From assembly GCA_963693315.1 (NCBI GenBank), contig OY856186.1, positions 302,752,586 to 302,816,585 on the forward strand: a DNA stretch of 64,000 nucleotides, given 5' to 3'. Below, one piece after another: positions 43,746 through 56,802 of this stretch; positions within the stretch are counted from its first letter, which is position 1, and each line of letters starts with the position of its first letter. Source of the stretch: Diogma glabrata (taxonomy: Eukaryota; Arthropoda; Insecta; Diptera; Cylindrotomidae). The notes beneath the pieces were generated by a model. That model was not told where the DNA came from and ran no database searches. It worked only from the letters and a program-made list of their open reading frames with translations. The position numbers and the translations under genes are program-made.

Positions 43746-44729
43746 CCCATACAAGGTTGTACAATTTGGTCCATTACTGGCAGCCAGTAATGCAGCAATG
43801 TGCGAGTACTGGCAACCACGACTGGGCCATTAACATAATTTTACTGGATGATAACTTCGGACAATAAATGGTTGTCATTCATGGGCCAGAGAAAAAATTA
43901 CAGCAACGGCCCATACAAGGTTGTACAGTTGGCCTAGTAACGGACCAATAATGATGACCAGTATTGTAGTAATGGCCAAATACTGGCAACCATAGCAACC
44001 AAAATATTATCACATGTAAATTTAAATAAATTAAATATAAAATAATTTAAAATAAAATAAAAATGACGGAAAAAATTCAAAACTCCCCATACAACTGGTT
44101 CAGTACTGGCCGAGTACTGGCAAACATCACTGCAAGTACTCGGCCATTAAAAAAAAATATAAAATAATATTTTCATATGTAAATTTAAATAAATTATTTA
44201 CAAAATAATTAAAATAAAATAGAAATGAAAAAAAATTAAAACATATATACCAACCTTTTCAATATTATCATAGTCTTTCAGCCGAGAAGCGATAATTAAA
44301 CTCTATATGTGAAATTTTTCACACTATGTATTTCTAAAACGGATAATACTCTAGTGAAATTTAAAAAAAAAGACATAGATCGGCAAATTCATGGCTGCAG
44401 TACTGGCCCAATAACAATAGCCAATTAATGTTAACCGTTAACGGGCCATTGCTTGACCATTCAAAGTAAACTGCACTGGCAATTTTCTATAAACGATTGG
44501 CCGATTCATGGTTTCAGTAATGGCACGATAACAATAGCCAAGTAATATTTACCATTCATGGGCCAGTGCTTGGCCATTCAAAGGTAACAATATAGTAGCT
44601 ATTTTCTGTAAACCATAAATTGGCCGATGAATGGTTCTAGTACTAGCCCAATAACAATAGCCAAGTACTGTTAACCATTAATGGGCCAGTGCTTGGTCGT
44701 ATGTCAGTGTCTGGCAAAACCTACTTGGC
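43746..44729 (+). repeat. CCC-family mobile repeat, copy E (984 bp)
   Basis: It starts CCCATACAAGGTTGTACAAT and ends AAAACCTACTTGGC (family end TTGGG). TT lies at 43744-43745 and 44730-44731 if the last base is a G-to-C change. It is most similar to copy B over most of its length. Confidence 0.8.
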
Positions 44730-44731
44730 TT

Positions 44732-45750
44732 TGTTTGGTTATGAATTGTCAATAGTCCTGTCAGCTCTACTTGATATATTTGGGGACATGATTCCATTCT
44801 TCTAGAAATCTCTATTAATAAGTCAATTAAGAGCAGGTCCCTTCGAGAGGGAAATTTGTAAATGCATTTATTATAGATGCTAGTGCTCTTTTGTGACATG
44901 TTAATTGGTCGGGGTGAGTCAATACCCACTTACATTGATAATGTAACTGCGGTGATCATGAAGCAAGTTGCAGAACAGGACACATCCTTGTATTTGATAG
45001 GTACTTCGAAAGAGTGCAACGCGATCAAAAACAGGAGTCAAGAGAACTTCCTTGTAACTACGAGCAGACAAACCTTTCACAATCCGCAACAGTATGTTGA
45101 GCTATATTCAATGCATATAAAATATAACTAACAATTCTGATTTGGAAGTATCTATTACAACGTATTGAGTTTCTTCCACACAAGTTGATGATTATTGGAA
45201 CGGATCCCGACTGAATTATAAACTTCTGGCGTTGTAATTAATCGCCCAAATTAGGAAACTCACCATAAAAAAGAAGCAGACGAAATAATTGTACAGCAGG
45301 CTATTTGTCTATCAAGGTGTCCAACGAACAATATCAAGATTTTATCTGATGCCACCGACATTTTTGTTCTGCTTGTACACTTTTACAGAAAGTTAAATCT
45401 TAAATGAGCTATGTGAATGTAATCTGTTGACCAGGTCAAGCTCTCAGATATAGCAGTAACAGTTCATTACCTAAGAACCCACGCAAACTCAACTCATGTT
45501 AGCAGTACATTGTAAAACATATTTACCACTGGCTGCGATACCACTTCACAAGTCTAAAACTGTTTTGAGATCTGGCATTGAACTTAAGCTTTTAGGTTGT
45601 GTAGAATCTTCTATGCAACAATGTATAGCAGAGTCCACGAGAGTCCACAATTACACATTGCTACAGCTACAAGAAGAGGGAAATTCACAACACATCACAT
45701 ATTCGATACAAAGTGTGGTTAGGTGGTCTAAAAATAGTAAATAGTACTAG
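44732..45750 (+). pseudogene. Relic of a repetitive, uncharacterised protein family (SDxTDxFVLL type)
   Basis: The + strand reads through several frames: ALFGYELS and LLDIFGDMI (44735-44790), MLVLFCDMLIGRGESIPTYI (44877), RQTFHNPQQYVELYS (45069-45113), HKKEADEIIVQQAICLS (45262-45315), NIKILSDATDIFVLLVHFY (45328-45385) and a damaged GCDT-like segment near 45530. This order (start motif, YIxNPxN, HEEADxxI, SDDTDVFVLL) is that of an uncharacterised protein family found in many copies in animal genomes, recalled from general knowledge. The paired acidic motifs suggest a nuclease-like fold, which is inference. Stops throughout; dead. Confidence 0.5.
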
Positions 45751-47654
45751 GAATAAGAATCAATCATAAAATAATAGTTGTTCCTTAGTTCAAGGTCCAA
45801 GTCTATTTTTTCATTTGGCGACCGGACAATTAAATAATAAAATCTGTTGGAACTGTTATAGAACTTCATAAACCTTAAACTTTGGTTGTTTGTTATATAG
45901 CTAGTAAATATTCACGCTATATAATTCAAATCTGTGTAACTTAACAGCACTATAACTAGTCATTCGCGTTATAGTTCAAATTCAGTGTTTTGACAGCATT
46001 GATTCAAAATTCATAAAATTTTCAGACTTATGTCCCGGTAAATTTAAATTTGTTGGTTAAGGAAAATTTCTTCTTCACTTCAGTAAACGTAACTTTTACT
46101 TTTGAAAATTATTAAGTAGAATAAATCTCCTTCAGTTTATTTAAAAAGTGTCTTGACTTTGGCTGTTGTATACATCCATGAATTGTTGTTCATACAAATA
46201 GAAATTTGTCTTTAAGACTTGATTTTGGAAATGTATGTAATAATGAAACATTTCATAGTAATTTGTTTTATGAAATAAAATTTTAATTTATTCTTGAATA
46301 AAGTGATTTGAGTTTTTAACTGATTAACAAATTGAAAAACAAGAACTCTTTATAAACTAATTTTTTATATATTTTCCGCGATAAAAATAAATACGGAACT
46401 TCTGATTATAAGCGAAATCAATAAAAACTTTCTTTAATAAAAAACGGAAAACGAGAACTCTATATAATAGAGGAAAAATTTGAATTAATTATTATTTTGT
46501 TTTTTTTAAATTTTGATCAATAAAACATCGCATGCTATATTTGAATTTAAAATTTTTAATTTTGATGTTCGCCACAGTTATGATCTAAAAATTTTTGGTT
46601 TGATTAACCAAAATATTGCTAAATAGTTAGCAAACTATTGAAATACAAATGTGACATGTTAACATTTGTAGTTATTTTATATTATGTAGTTATTTTGTTA
46701 TTTTGTGTTGTCATGCTATGTTATGATATGTTGTTTTCCGACAACGTCTTCAAGTGTTAGTTTTGCAATATATTTCTAAGCAGAAAAGTAATAGATTTTT
46801 GTTATACATCTCTACCCAATACTTAGAATTGGAAGTTAAATTATAACTTTCATGTTCTATTTATCTTCTCCAACAGTTAAAAGTTTCCATAAAGTACATA
46901 TTTTGGGTGTGTTTGGACCTTGATGTAATGAATTATCAAACTTACAAAAACAACACGCACAACACTTACTTGTATCTCACCTTATTATCTATAGTTGTTA
47001 CGTGTCATTTATTATCTTACGTATTTAGCAAACCATAGTATTCAAATAAAGTAATATTTTCTAATCTTTAGTTTTGTTGTATATTGAACACAAACTAATA
47101 AAACATCAAAAAAATAAGTAACCAAATATCCTAAACATGTATTCGTTTTGTATATTAATGGCCGAAAATCCAACAGTTATTTTCATATTAATAGACAAAT
47201 TATGTTTTATGTACAAATATAGGTTTTTTTTTAATATTAATATCCAAAGATGGATGACTGCATAAATATAATAAATTGTTATTTACGCTCTTTGTTCTCC
47301 AGTTTTATCACTTTATTTTGATATACATACTTTAAACGAAATCTATAAAACGATTTCTGTTTTGCATTTTATTTATATAAAATTATAGTGTAACGGTAGA
47401 CATTAAAAAATGTGTATTGTAAAAATTTTAAGATTGTGGTGACGTATGTCGTATACTTACTTTTACATGCCAATTTTAGCTATTATAATTTAATAAGTCC
47501 AGATTTCATTAAACAAAATTATATAAATTTACTTAAATAAATCAATAAAACGAATTAAAAGTTTACCGATTATTATTTTATTTAAATTAAAATTTTCCTC
47601 TCAAGTGTCAGTAAATATGTCTAATCATCGTTAATGGAGCGACCGATTTGCACC
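45751..47654. other. Intron 2, AT-rich, no gene
   Basis: No coding or repeat structure could be supported. Confidence 0.45.
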
Positions 47655-47760
47655 TTTCGTCGATTTGTGGTACCGTCCAAGAGCAGTAGCAGAGTTCCTG
47701 AGCCTGGACATGGAGCCGGAGGATAACACCAAACCCTTCGCTAAAACAACAATCGACGTT
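47655..47760 (+). mobile_element. LINE 3' tail fragment
   Basis: TGGTACCGTCCAAGAGCAGT, AGCAGAGTTCCTGAGCCTGG and TTCGCTAAAACAACAATCGA match the tails at 1243-1379 and 49500-49590. It is a short, dead 5'-truncated copy. Confidence 0.65.
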
Positions 47761-48679
47761 AATCTGTATTCTGTAACACTATCCAATTTTGTATATTCAA
47801 CAACCTACATTGAACTTTATTGTTATCTTCTTAAATCTAAAGTGTAAACTATAATACAACCAACTTCTGTTAAGTAGTTAAAATAAAAGCATTATTTACA
47901 TGTTATACAATCAATCTCATGCATTTACTTTATTTCATTTTAGTTTTTGATCTATTTCACTTTTTAATTCTAAAAACCTGTAATTAAATTAATCATACTT
48001 TTAATTATCAATACAAACTTTTATTTTCGTTTACTGTAAATAATTTATGGCGGTGTAGTACACGCTATTATGTACATGAAACAATTTCCCCTCAATTTTT
48101 GAAAACTGTTTTTTTATTTTATCAATACAAATATAATAAAATAAGTTTGTGGAAGATTGTGTGAGTAATAAAATATTATACATGAATACAAACGCATTTG
48201 TAACTCCATATTATAAAATCAACACACATGTGCTTTTTTGTAATAACGATAGAGTATGTATTTGCAATCAAATCTATGTTAATTAATTACGGTGATTTAG
48301 AACTTGTAGATAAATTACAAATTATTGTGATTTAAATTTTTTGGTAAACTTTCACAGCTATTGGTTATACTTATTTCTTTCGCTCTACTGAGCGCAAAAC
48401 GTAATAACAAGACAACCACTTGACTATATCTTTGTTTATATTATAACCCATTCAACCAACTGCAGAAATGGTTGAGTTAAAAGAAACTCAGACGATCCAA
48501 ATTCCAACTTATCGAACAGTTCGTAATTTTGTCTACAGACGATACAATAGAACTGATTCAATCTGATTAGAACAATTAAAACTTGAAGAACTTATCGACT
48601 TAATGGTAATGTCGTTTAACATTATTTTAATATCTTGATACATCAATAGTATAGAGATCTTATTGAAAATTACATACGG
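47761..48679. other. Intron 2, AT-rich, no gene
   Basis: Nothing could be supported. Confidence 0.4.
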
Positions 48680-49590
48680 TCACCGCCACAAATCGCCAGC
48701 ATCTTGTGCACAGATGGTTCTCGAACCAATGTGGGCACAGGAGCAGGAGTGTCTGGTCCTAGAGAATAAAACGGACGGTTGCCTTAGGCGCCACAACAAC
48801 AATATTTCAAGCCGACATTTTTACTATTAGCAGTTGCGCTCTTCTATGTGCTGAAAGAAAGTGCAAAAATACTCTTGGCACTAAAATTTATCCGCTTGGA
48901 TTCAAAACTAGCATTAGAATGCTACCAAAATCTACAAAAAGTCTCCTGCAATAATAAGAGCTACCCATCGTGACCCAGCTACACAGGGATACAAGGAAAC
49001 GTTATTGGCGACAGTTTAGCAAGGGAAGGTGATAATAATAAACTTGCTGGACGAGAACCATGCTTCGGAATGGTCAAGAGTTCGCTCAAAAGCACAATTC
49101 AACATGGGAACAGGAACAAAATGCTAAATTATGGAGAAGCAAAGAGAGACTAGCACACTCCAAAAAGGTTAGTCGTGGTCGTAGTCGAGACTAGCAAGGT
49201 CCAAAAGTTTTAGTCGTAGAAGACTAACACTTCCACTACCAAAAGACGTCACTCCAATTGAGCTAATTAATTTTATTAAGAGTAACGACATCGACGACGA
49301 CTGACTAATAAAACAACCAGGGTAAGCACAACAAACCTTCAGGTCGCCGTGCTACTTGAAGTCTCGGCGCCCTCCAATAAAATAAATATAAAAATTAGAT
49401 CCGGTTAGTCACACATCTTAAATATCTACATGATTAGCCACATCCTGCAAACCACTTACTCAATTGTCCAGAACTCCCAACCTACCTGACGAAAACAAAT
49501 TTGTAGTACCGCTCAAGGGCAGTAGCAAATTTCCTGAAGCTAGACATGGGTCGAAAGAGTACCACAGCACTCGTTGCTACAACAACAACA
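48680..49590 (+). pseudogene. I/R1-type LINE: RNase H domain and 3' tail
   Basis: RNase H domain: LCTDGSRTNVGTGAGVSGP (48707-48765, first catalytic Asp), then after a short loss TTIFQADIFTISSCALLCAE (48800-48860), ALECYQNLQKVSCNN, then SYTGIQGNVIGDSLAREGDN (48975-49035, from W-V-PGHxGIxGNExADxLAR), and GREPCFGMVKSSLKST. The 3' region ends at GTTGCTACAACAACAACAAC (about 49590). Motif order and the GPEPxxG-like end are those of I-group LINEs with an RNase H domain. Here the catalytic GNExAD has become GNVIGD. It has stops and frameshifts. Confidence 0.8.
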
Positions 49591-50640
49591 ACTACTAGGT
49601 GCTACTAATGATCAATTCAAAGAATCTCATGAAATGTATGGTTTTGGATTTAAGTAATGTTCTTTTTTTTAAGATGAATTTCTTCGAGTTTGCTTCAAAC
49701 TCTTTTAAAAAGTACCGGTTTGCTCAAAGTACTTTGATAAATTACTTTCTGGATAGTATGCATATTCCCGTTAAGCTTGTGTAACACACTTTGTTACCTT
49801 TACAGCTACACTGTTTCAGATTACCCTCATGTCGTGATTTATAAAAATGTTGGAGGTAAATGTAACCATGGAAATAAAATCGGTCAGATTAGATCGGACC
49901 ATTGCATCGTTTTTGAAGTAGACCAAATGTTTTACCGAATAGGCTAGACTTACATCAAGTGACTATTGAAACCTTTTTTATAGTTATTTTTATTTAATCA
50001 CTGGGAAAGCTAACTTCTTGGTCGTAAATGCCTCTTTAGGACTGAGCATTCCTATATACTAGTATCATGGAATAATTAACTGTTTATAGTTAGAAGTTTA
50101 AAACGTCCTTGAAACATACAGTTGTGTTCTATCAAGGTGTTTCCACTGTTAGACCTGCGTTCTTTTTCAGGTTTGTTTCGAGATTAAGCCTATAGTTTAC
50201 GTTTTATAAACATAGTTCTGCGTGTTAATATACTTACATTACTTATACTTTCTATACTTACATTTTTATTAATAAATACTAAAGTCAAGTTGTCAAAACT
50301 TCAAAATTTTGAAATTATGACAATTTTTAGAAATAAAAAATGATGGATAGCGTATTACGTGTTGAGTACGCGAACTAAAATACAATTCTGAATTTTCAAA
50401 ACCAACTATTTTATCAGATTTGGATTTGGATTTCGATACATGAAATTAGTGTAATTTGGCAAATAAAATACGGCTTTATTCATATTTGTTGTACATAATA
50501 AAAGATGTACCGATTCAAATTTATTGCCTACTGCTTTTGAATTTAAAGGAGAGTAAAACCTATCTACAGGAATCCCTTCCTTTAAAAAAAAATATATAAC
50601 AAAATTTATGCTGAAATTAAAAGTTTAAATGAAATTAAAA
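49591..50640. other. Intron 2, AT-rich, no gene
   Basis: Nothing could be supported. No LTR matching the right side of the gypsy relic was found here. Confidence 0.4.
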
Positions 50641-50656
50641 TAAGAATGGAAAGACG

Positions 50657-53600
50657 TTAAGGAAATTGGAATCTAACTTTTCTCGACCTTGACTTATAAA
50701 GAATTTCATCCGTAATATGAGCTGACTTGAGTCTGTCAATTGAAATGGAAATATTTTTTCCTTTTATTTCAAATATAAAACTCTTCCGGAAACGCCTGAT
50801 TACTTTGTATGGACCCTCATAGGGTGGTGAGAAACCTGTTTTAACTTTATCCACCCTGATAAAAACAAAGTCGCATTCCGTGAGATCTTTCGGAATGTAA
50901 ATATTCTCTGTTGAGGATCCTTCCGGGTATCTTTCGGGATTAAGGATTGCATCCATAGTTTCAAATGGTCAACCAGATCTGTTGGTTCGATTGGATGCGA
51001 ATCCTGTGGATGTATGAACAGTTCTCCAGGGATCTTCACGCTTTGCCCGTAGACAAGATCCGCAGGAGTGCATCCTAGGTCAGCTTTGACCGAAGATCGA
51101 ATGTCTAACATGACGATGGGGAGCGCATCACTCCAATTTATTGAGTTTCCATGAGCTCTAGAGTTACTTTAAGTTGTCTATGGAATCTTTCGACTATTCC
51201 ATTGGCTTTGGGGTTGTAAGCCGTCGTCCGTAGTCTTTGAGAACCAATGATGATGAGCTCTTGAAATAACTTCGATTCAAAAATTAGCTCAGCGATCAGA
51301 AGTTATATTTAACAGCACACCTGACACCAAACCTAGAAATATGATTTGTAACGAAAGCTCTTGCAACTGCTTCAACTGTTCCATCTTTTAAAGGAATGGC
51401 TTCAGGCCATCGGGTGAAACGACCAATGGTCGTCAGGATATAGCGATATCCATGAGAGGGTGGTAAAAAGGACCTACCAAATCTATATGAATATGCTCAA
51501 ATCTGACCGTGGGGACAGGTGTCTGTCCAAATTCTGAATGAGTGTGACGGTGAACCTTGGATCTTTGACATGGTAGGCATGCGTTAGACTTAGACCAAAA
51601 GCCAACGTCAACATTCATTGACGGCCAGAAGTATCGTTTTGTGACCATTTACAGCGATGCTCTTGTTCCAGGATGAGAGAGATTGTGTAGCGAATCGAAA
51701 ATAGATCGTCTCAGAGGTTCAGGTATATATGGACGTAATGCGTTAGTCGAAGTCTCGCACCAAATCGGTTTCCTCGAATGATTGGTTGAGTTAGGTTCTA
51801 ACTTTCGGTTAGATCCTACAACTTTTGCTTTTTTTTTGTATTAAATTTGTGAGTTCTGTATCAGACTCTTGAATTTTGATGAGTTTATCAACATCAAGAC
51901 CCGTAAAATTGATATTTATTTCCTCAGTTGGTGAAAGTGTGTCGGTCACTAAATTATCCGTACCAGAAATGTGTCGAATATCTGTTGTGAACTGTGAAAT
52001 AAAGTCCAGATAACGTGCCTGGCGAGGAGTTCTCTCTGTCTTTGGGGCGATTGATGTTACTAGAGGTTTGTGGTCTGTGAACACTGTGAACAAACGACCT
52101 TCTATAAAGTATCGAAAGTGTTTAATTACTAGAAAAGTAGCCAATAACTCGCAGTCAAAGATAGAATATTTTTGCTCTGCAGGCGAGAGCTTTTTGGAGA
52201 AAAATCCTAAGAGTTTCCAACATCCTTTATTTAATTGTTTGAGTACTGCTCCTGTTGCAGTATCTGAAGCATCCAAGGCTTAAGAAATCAAGAGATTGTA
52301 CACCAAATACGCACTTAGAAAGTTTGATTTTAATATCAAAAGCAGCAAATCTATGAAAAAGTAGGCGTAAATAATGTTGGTGCTCCTCAGGGGAATTGGT
52401 TGCCACCAAAACGTCGTCAATATATACACAAAAAAGAAGTCAAGTCCTTAGACCACTTCGTTCATAAAACGCTGAAATGTCTGAGCTGCGTTTCTCAGAC
52501 CATAAGGCATTCTAAGGAATTCGAAGAAACCAAAAGGGACAGTAATCGCTGTTTTGTGTATGCCTTCCGCAGCAACTGGGATTTGATAGTAAGCACGTAC
52601 AAGATCGATTTTTGAAAACATAGTGCATTCGTTAAGATGCATGAAAAAAGCCTGTGTGTGTGTGGTAGGATGTATCGTTCTGGAATGGTAACATCGTTCA
52701 AACGTCGTTAATCCCCGCACGGTCTCCAGTCATTTAATCGGAAGTAAATGCTGTGGAGATGAAACATAAGATGAGGAAGGTCTAATCAATTCTAGCTTAG
52801 ACATATGTGAAAACTCATATCTGGCTATCTTGAACTTGGTAGCCTCAAGTCGCCGTGGTCGCGAAAAAGGTAGTTGTCCTACTGTGATAATTTTGTGTAA
52901 CACGGTGTGTTTGACTGGGCGTTGAATTTGGACTCCTGTGTACGGGTATCTGAAAGGATTTCTCCGTAGATTCCCTGGATGTCAAACAAACGTAGTGATG
53001 GCGTCTAAACACGAAATAGTATTCACTATGTTTGTGGTTGAATCGAGCAAGCACTTGCGCTTGCGGTCGACTATTAAACCAAATTTAGTCAGAAAGTCAG
53101 CACCTATAATAGGTTTACTAACTGACACTACGACAAATGAGTGTCGTAATTCTCTGCAGCGACCAAAATCTAAGTGCAATAATTTAGAACCATTAATTCG
53201 AAAGAGGTCGAAATGGGATTACTGATACGTCAACACCCATGTCGATGAGGAATTGAAGTTTGGTGTTTTTGCCCAGCGTTAGCCGCGTATACGTTGGGAC
53301 TTAGAAGTTTGCCGAGTTTGGTGTTTCGGTAGGGTTAGATGATTTGTAGGAACATTTTCCTACACATCGTATTGCCCTTGGTCCAAATTTTCGGTGAAAC
53401 CAGCTAAGGTTACCGAACGAAAGTAATCTACCTCTAGATCTGCTAGTGCTGCGTCGAAATAACGAGTATCTAAAGGTTTGCGGTGATCTCCTGCCCTGAT
53501 TGATGGTATTTTTCCAACGATCTAGGCGAGATTTCATTTGATTTAGAGAAGTGGTCAATTGTTCAACCATCTTCTCAAGTGAATTTTTTGGTTTTTCCTG

Positions 53601-54405
53601 TGGTTTTTCCTGTTGATGTTGATGGTTCATTAACCCCATCAATTGATAAACGATCAATTTTTACACAAGAAGGGGCGGTAGGATCGCGTACTGCTTCCCA
53701 GACTCTGTCCGCGATAGGTAGCAGTGTTTGAATGTTGTCACTCTTAATTGAAACGACAACAGACTTGACACTAAATCGGAGTCGAGCGATCCAAAGCTTT
53801 TTAACAAGCTTTGGATTCAGCGTGGAGGAATCACTAGCTATCTGTAGTAGCTGATCGTAGAAGGTAGAGGGTTTTTGGCCCCCCATCTCTACGGTTTGAA
53901 CCACTTTTTCGATTCGCTCCTGTTCTATTTGTATTAGGTGACTGATTATTGTAGTCTTTAACTTGCTGTATAAATCAGTAGTGGGTGGATTTAGTAATAC
54001 ATTACGTATTAGGGATAACACCGGACGCCCGAGTGCAGTGTATTTTAACTTGTCTTCTGTAATGTCCCTTGTAGAAAAAATGTTTTCGATTTGTAAAAAC
54101 CATAACCCAGGATCGGATTCAATGAAATCCGGAAGTGGGATTTGAACACTTGCCATTCTAGATGTCTTAGGGATAGAAAGTTAGGTTCCGGTATGGATGG
54201 AGCTACCGAAAATTTACCAAAAACTACACCGGAACGCGTTGTTTTGCCTTGTTTTTGTTTTAATTCGGTATCTGAGTCGCGATCACTCATCTAACGATTG
54301 AATTTTAAATAAAGAAAAATAAGTCAATTCAAATTGCAAATAATTACGTCCGCAGATAATCCAAAAATATTTGTACACAATGGTCACGTCGGGGTCACTA
54401 AGAGT
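50657..54405 (-). pseudogene. Ty3/gypsy LTR retrotransposon, gag-pol relic, minus strand
   Basis: Read from right to left. A primer-binding-site-like TAGTGACCCCGACGTGACC lies at 54382-54400. Gag starts at 54290 and is open at 53575-54156 (PDFIESDPGLWFLQIENIFS). The protease at about 53210-53260 has FLIDMGVDVSVIPF, where the active D-T-G is D-M-G. RT is at 52448-52720 (MFSKIDLVRAYYQIPVA, TVPFGFFEFLRMPYGLRNAA) with YIDDVLVA at about 52415. RNase H is at 51809-52276 (MDASDTATGAVLKQ, FSKKLSPAEQKYSIFDCELL, FTDHKPL). The integrase is at 51433-51648 (CLPCQRSK zinc motif, HIHIDLVGPF) and 50657-51111 (DLGCTPADLVYGQ; C-terminus PYEGPYKVIRRF). It is nearly full length, but with stops, frameshifts and no recognisable LTR pair. 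Confidence 0.9.
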
Positions 54406-56515
54406 TGCTTCAACGAGAAACTACGAAAATATAGTGTTCGATGCAGGAGAGCCCCGTTAACATCGAAAAAATGTTTAAAACTTTAATCTGGCAATCAGCC
54501 AGAACCACTTGTAGCCAAGCAATCTTTAGTCAAACAGTTAAAGACGCAACTGTTTCATCGGAGTATGGAACAATGAAAGCAATTGTTATTATACAATTTA
54601 ATTGAACTCTGTTTTGATGTACGTTGTGGGATCTGCAATAGTTTGACAATATTTTCAATTGGCGTTATATGTATGGGCTAACCTGCAAAAGTTTACTTTA
54701 TACAAAACCCGTAAAACAACGTCAAAAATTTTTTAACAAATTTTCTACAATAATCTTTATTAAAACAAAACCAAAAACAAACAAATCATTTTCGTTGAAG
54801 CTTAAATTCTCACAAAAAACTTGATATATGCAATCATTTTTGATAAGTTTCTTAAATAGCCTTATCAGTCTTTTTTGTGTTATGTGTAGAATTCCAATTG
54901 ACACATCAGTTTTTAATTTAGTCACAGAGGCGATGATTCGACAATTTTTTTTATAGATATTAGAAGATTTCTTAATTGAAACTCCACGAATTCTTATATA
55001 TTTAATAAATACCAAATAGATATCAAAATATCAAATATTTGAATTTGAGTTACTCAACCAACATGAGTTTAAGTTAATTAAATAATTCTTCAATAATATT
55101 ATTATTGCAGATTTTTGGTAATATTTGCATTTAATTTCTAGACAATACTCTGTACGAATTCATGGGATCTGCATCGTTTTATTTTAGTCTACATCTAAGT
55201 AACGTTATTTTTGGAATTTGTTTAGGATTCGAACTGACACTTTTTCGATCTCTTATGTCAGCCTGCGTTATTAATTTTCGCATTGAATAAAAGCAATCAT
55301 TTATGAAACAAACTTTTTACCTTGCTTTTTGCATCGACCCAATTCTTTTGGATTTGATCGCTGACTAGGCAGCTATAACAGACGGTTTCATTAAATGTCC
55401 AACACCTTTATTGTTTCAAAACAACAGGAGAACTAGATACCAAACAGTATTCCTCAACATGAATATTCTTTCAATAACTCTAACCAAAGAAAATTGAAAT
55501 TTCTAGTATAAATACTGCGTCAAAACAATACACAAAGTATTTCTAACAATTAAATCGCTTATTCACAATGACAATTTAACTGTCTTACAAATAAATTAAT
55601 TGGCTGTCAATACAATCGCATTCCAATTTGAACTGTCTTTCTTAAAAGTTGGAGAACGTTTCTTTAATTCTATGAAAAAATATGGATTACTTTTTTTTCT
55701 ATTCGTTCACTTCACGTGAATTAATTGATTTGTATGGACATATTTTATTTGTTGTTTTGTCAACCTTTATCCTTAGAATTAGTAACACATGTTTGGTGAT
55801 ATCATTTTTGTTTTTGAAATTTTGTAAGGAGAAATTATGTTTGAATACAATTTTGTTTTGTGTTTTGCTATAATTTTGTAGATTCGTAGCAATATTTAAA
55901 GTCTAAATATTGAATGCAAAAATTCCCATTTAGAAATAATAATTTATGTATAAAATTTCGCAAATTTACATATTTCATACAAATATTTTCCTGTGACAAA
56001 TGTTATATATTTAACACACTATTTCTTTTTTATATGATAAATAGTACATGATACCAAGGATTATAAGTGAGCTATTATTGTTCGAGAACTTACATCCTGA
56101 GTCGTGTAGTATTGGGCAGAGATGCATATTAAACATAAAAATCTTTGGATATCCACAAGTATTTTATTTCTGTTTGAAATGTACTTACACTGCTCCTATT
56201 GTATTGGTCTAGAAACTTCTCCGTATAGCGTAAATGTTGATTTCTAAAAAAATTATTTGTATTTAAAAAAAATATATATTTAGACTGCAACATCCTGACA
56301 TTTGCCAACTATACCTATTAGTCATCAGACGGACATTTTTTGCTTATTTAGAATCGTTACGACCTAAAACGGCAGAAATTCCAAAAAATGGGGGGTTGTA
56401 ATACTTAGATCTTTCAGACTGAAGTAATTAATTAACTGTATAAATCTTTAGAAGTACTTATTTTTAAAAAAAGTAACGTCCAAAATTTCTAACTTTCTGT
56501 AATATATATTTTTAG
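54406..56515. other. Intron 2, last part, no gene
   Basis: 54406-54700 may be the remnant of the gypsy 5' LTR (right side), but no second copy was found. The rest is AT-rich. The intron ends at ATATATATTTTTAG (56515). Confidence 0.45.
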
Positions 56516-56802
56516 GTTGGTGGTCAATGGCCCAATTAGCAGCTCAAGATTATTTTACTAGATTACAAGCGTCTGGATTATCTCAGCTACCATTTTCACA
56601 TCATGAATTGGCTGGTGCTTTTCCACAATCTTTTATGAATGCTGCCTCTGGTGGATCATCATCATTATCCCGTAATGGTGGGGAAAAAATTAGTAAAAAT
56701 ACAAAAAAAGAGAAAAAGTTATCGTCTAGCAATAGTGGTGGAAACGATGGACGAGGTAGTGGTAGTGGAATTGGGAATAGTGGAAGCAATACTGGATATA
56801 AG
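56516..56802 (+). CDS. tou: toutatis/BAZ2-like gene, coding exon 3
   Basis: This encodes residues 133-228. It begins with the split Ser, then WWSMAQLAAQDYFTRLQASG, LSQLPFSHHELAGAFPQSFM, a Ser/Gly run and the basic KNTKKEKKLSS, ending TGYK before GTACAT (56803). The hydrophobic/aromatic MAQLAAQDYFTRLQASG stretch is the most conserved-looking part of the N-terminal half and resembles the N-terminal segment of insect toutatis proteins. The acceptor is TTTTTAG|GT. The exon enters in phase 1 and leaves in phase 0. The donor GTACAT is weaker than the others. Confidence 0.85.

Noticed and set aside
50400..54700. LTR pair of the minus-strand gypsy element
   Set aside because: No matching sequence of LTR length was found between 50400-50650 and 54405-54700.
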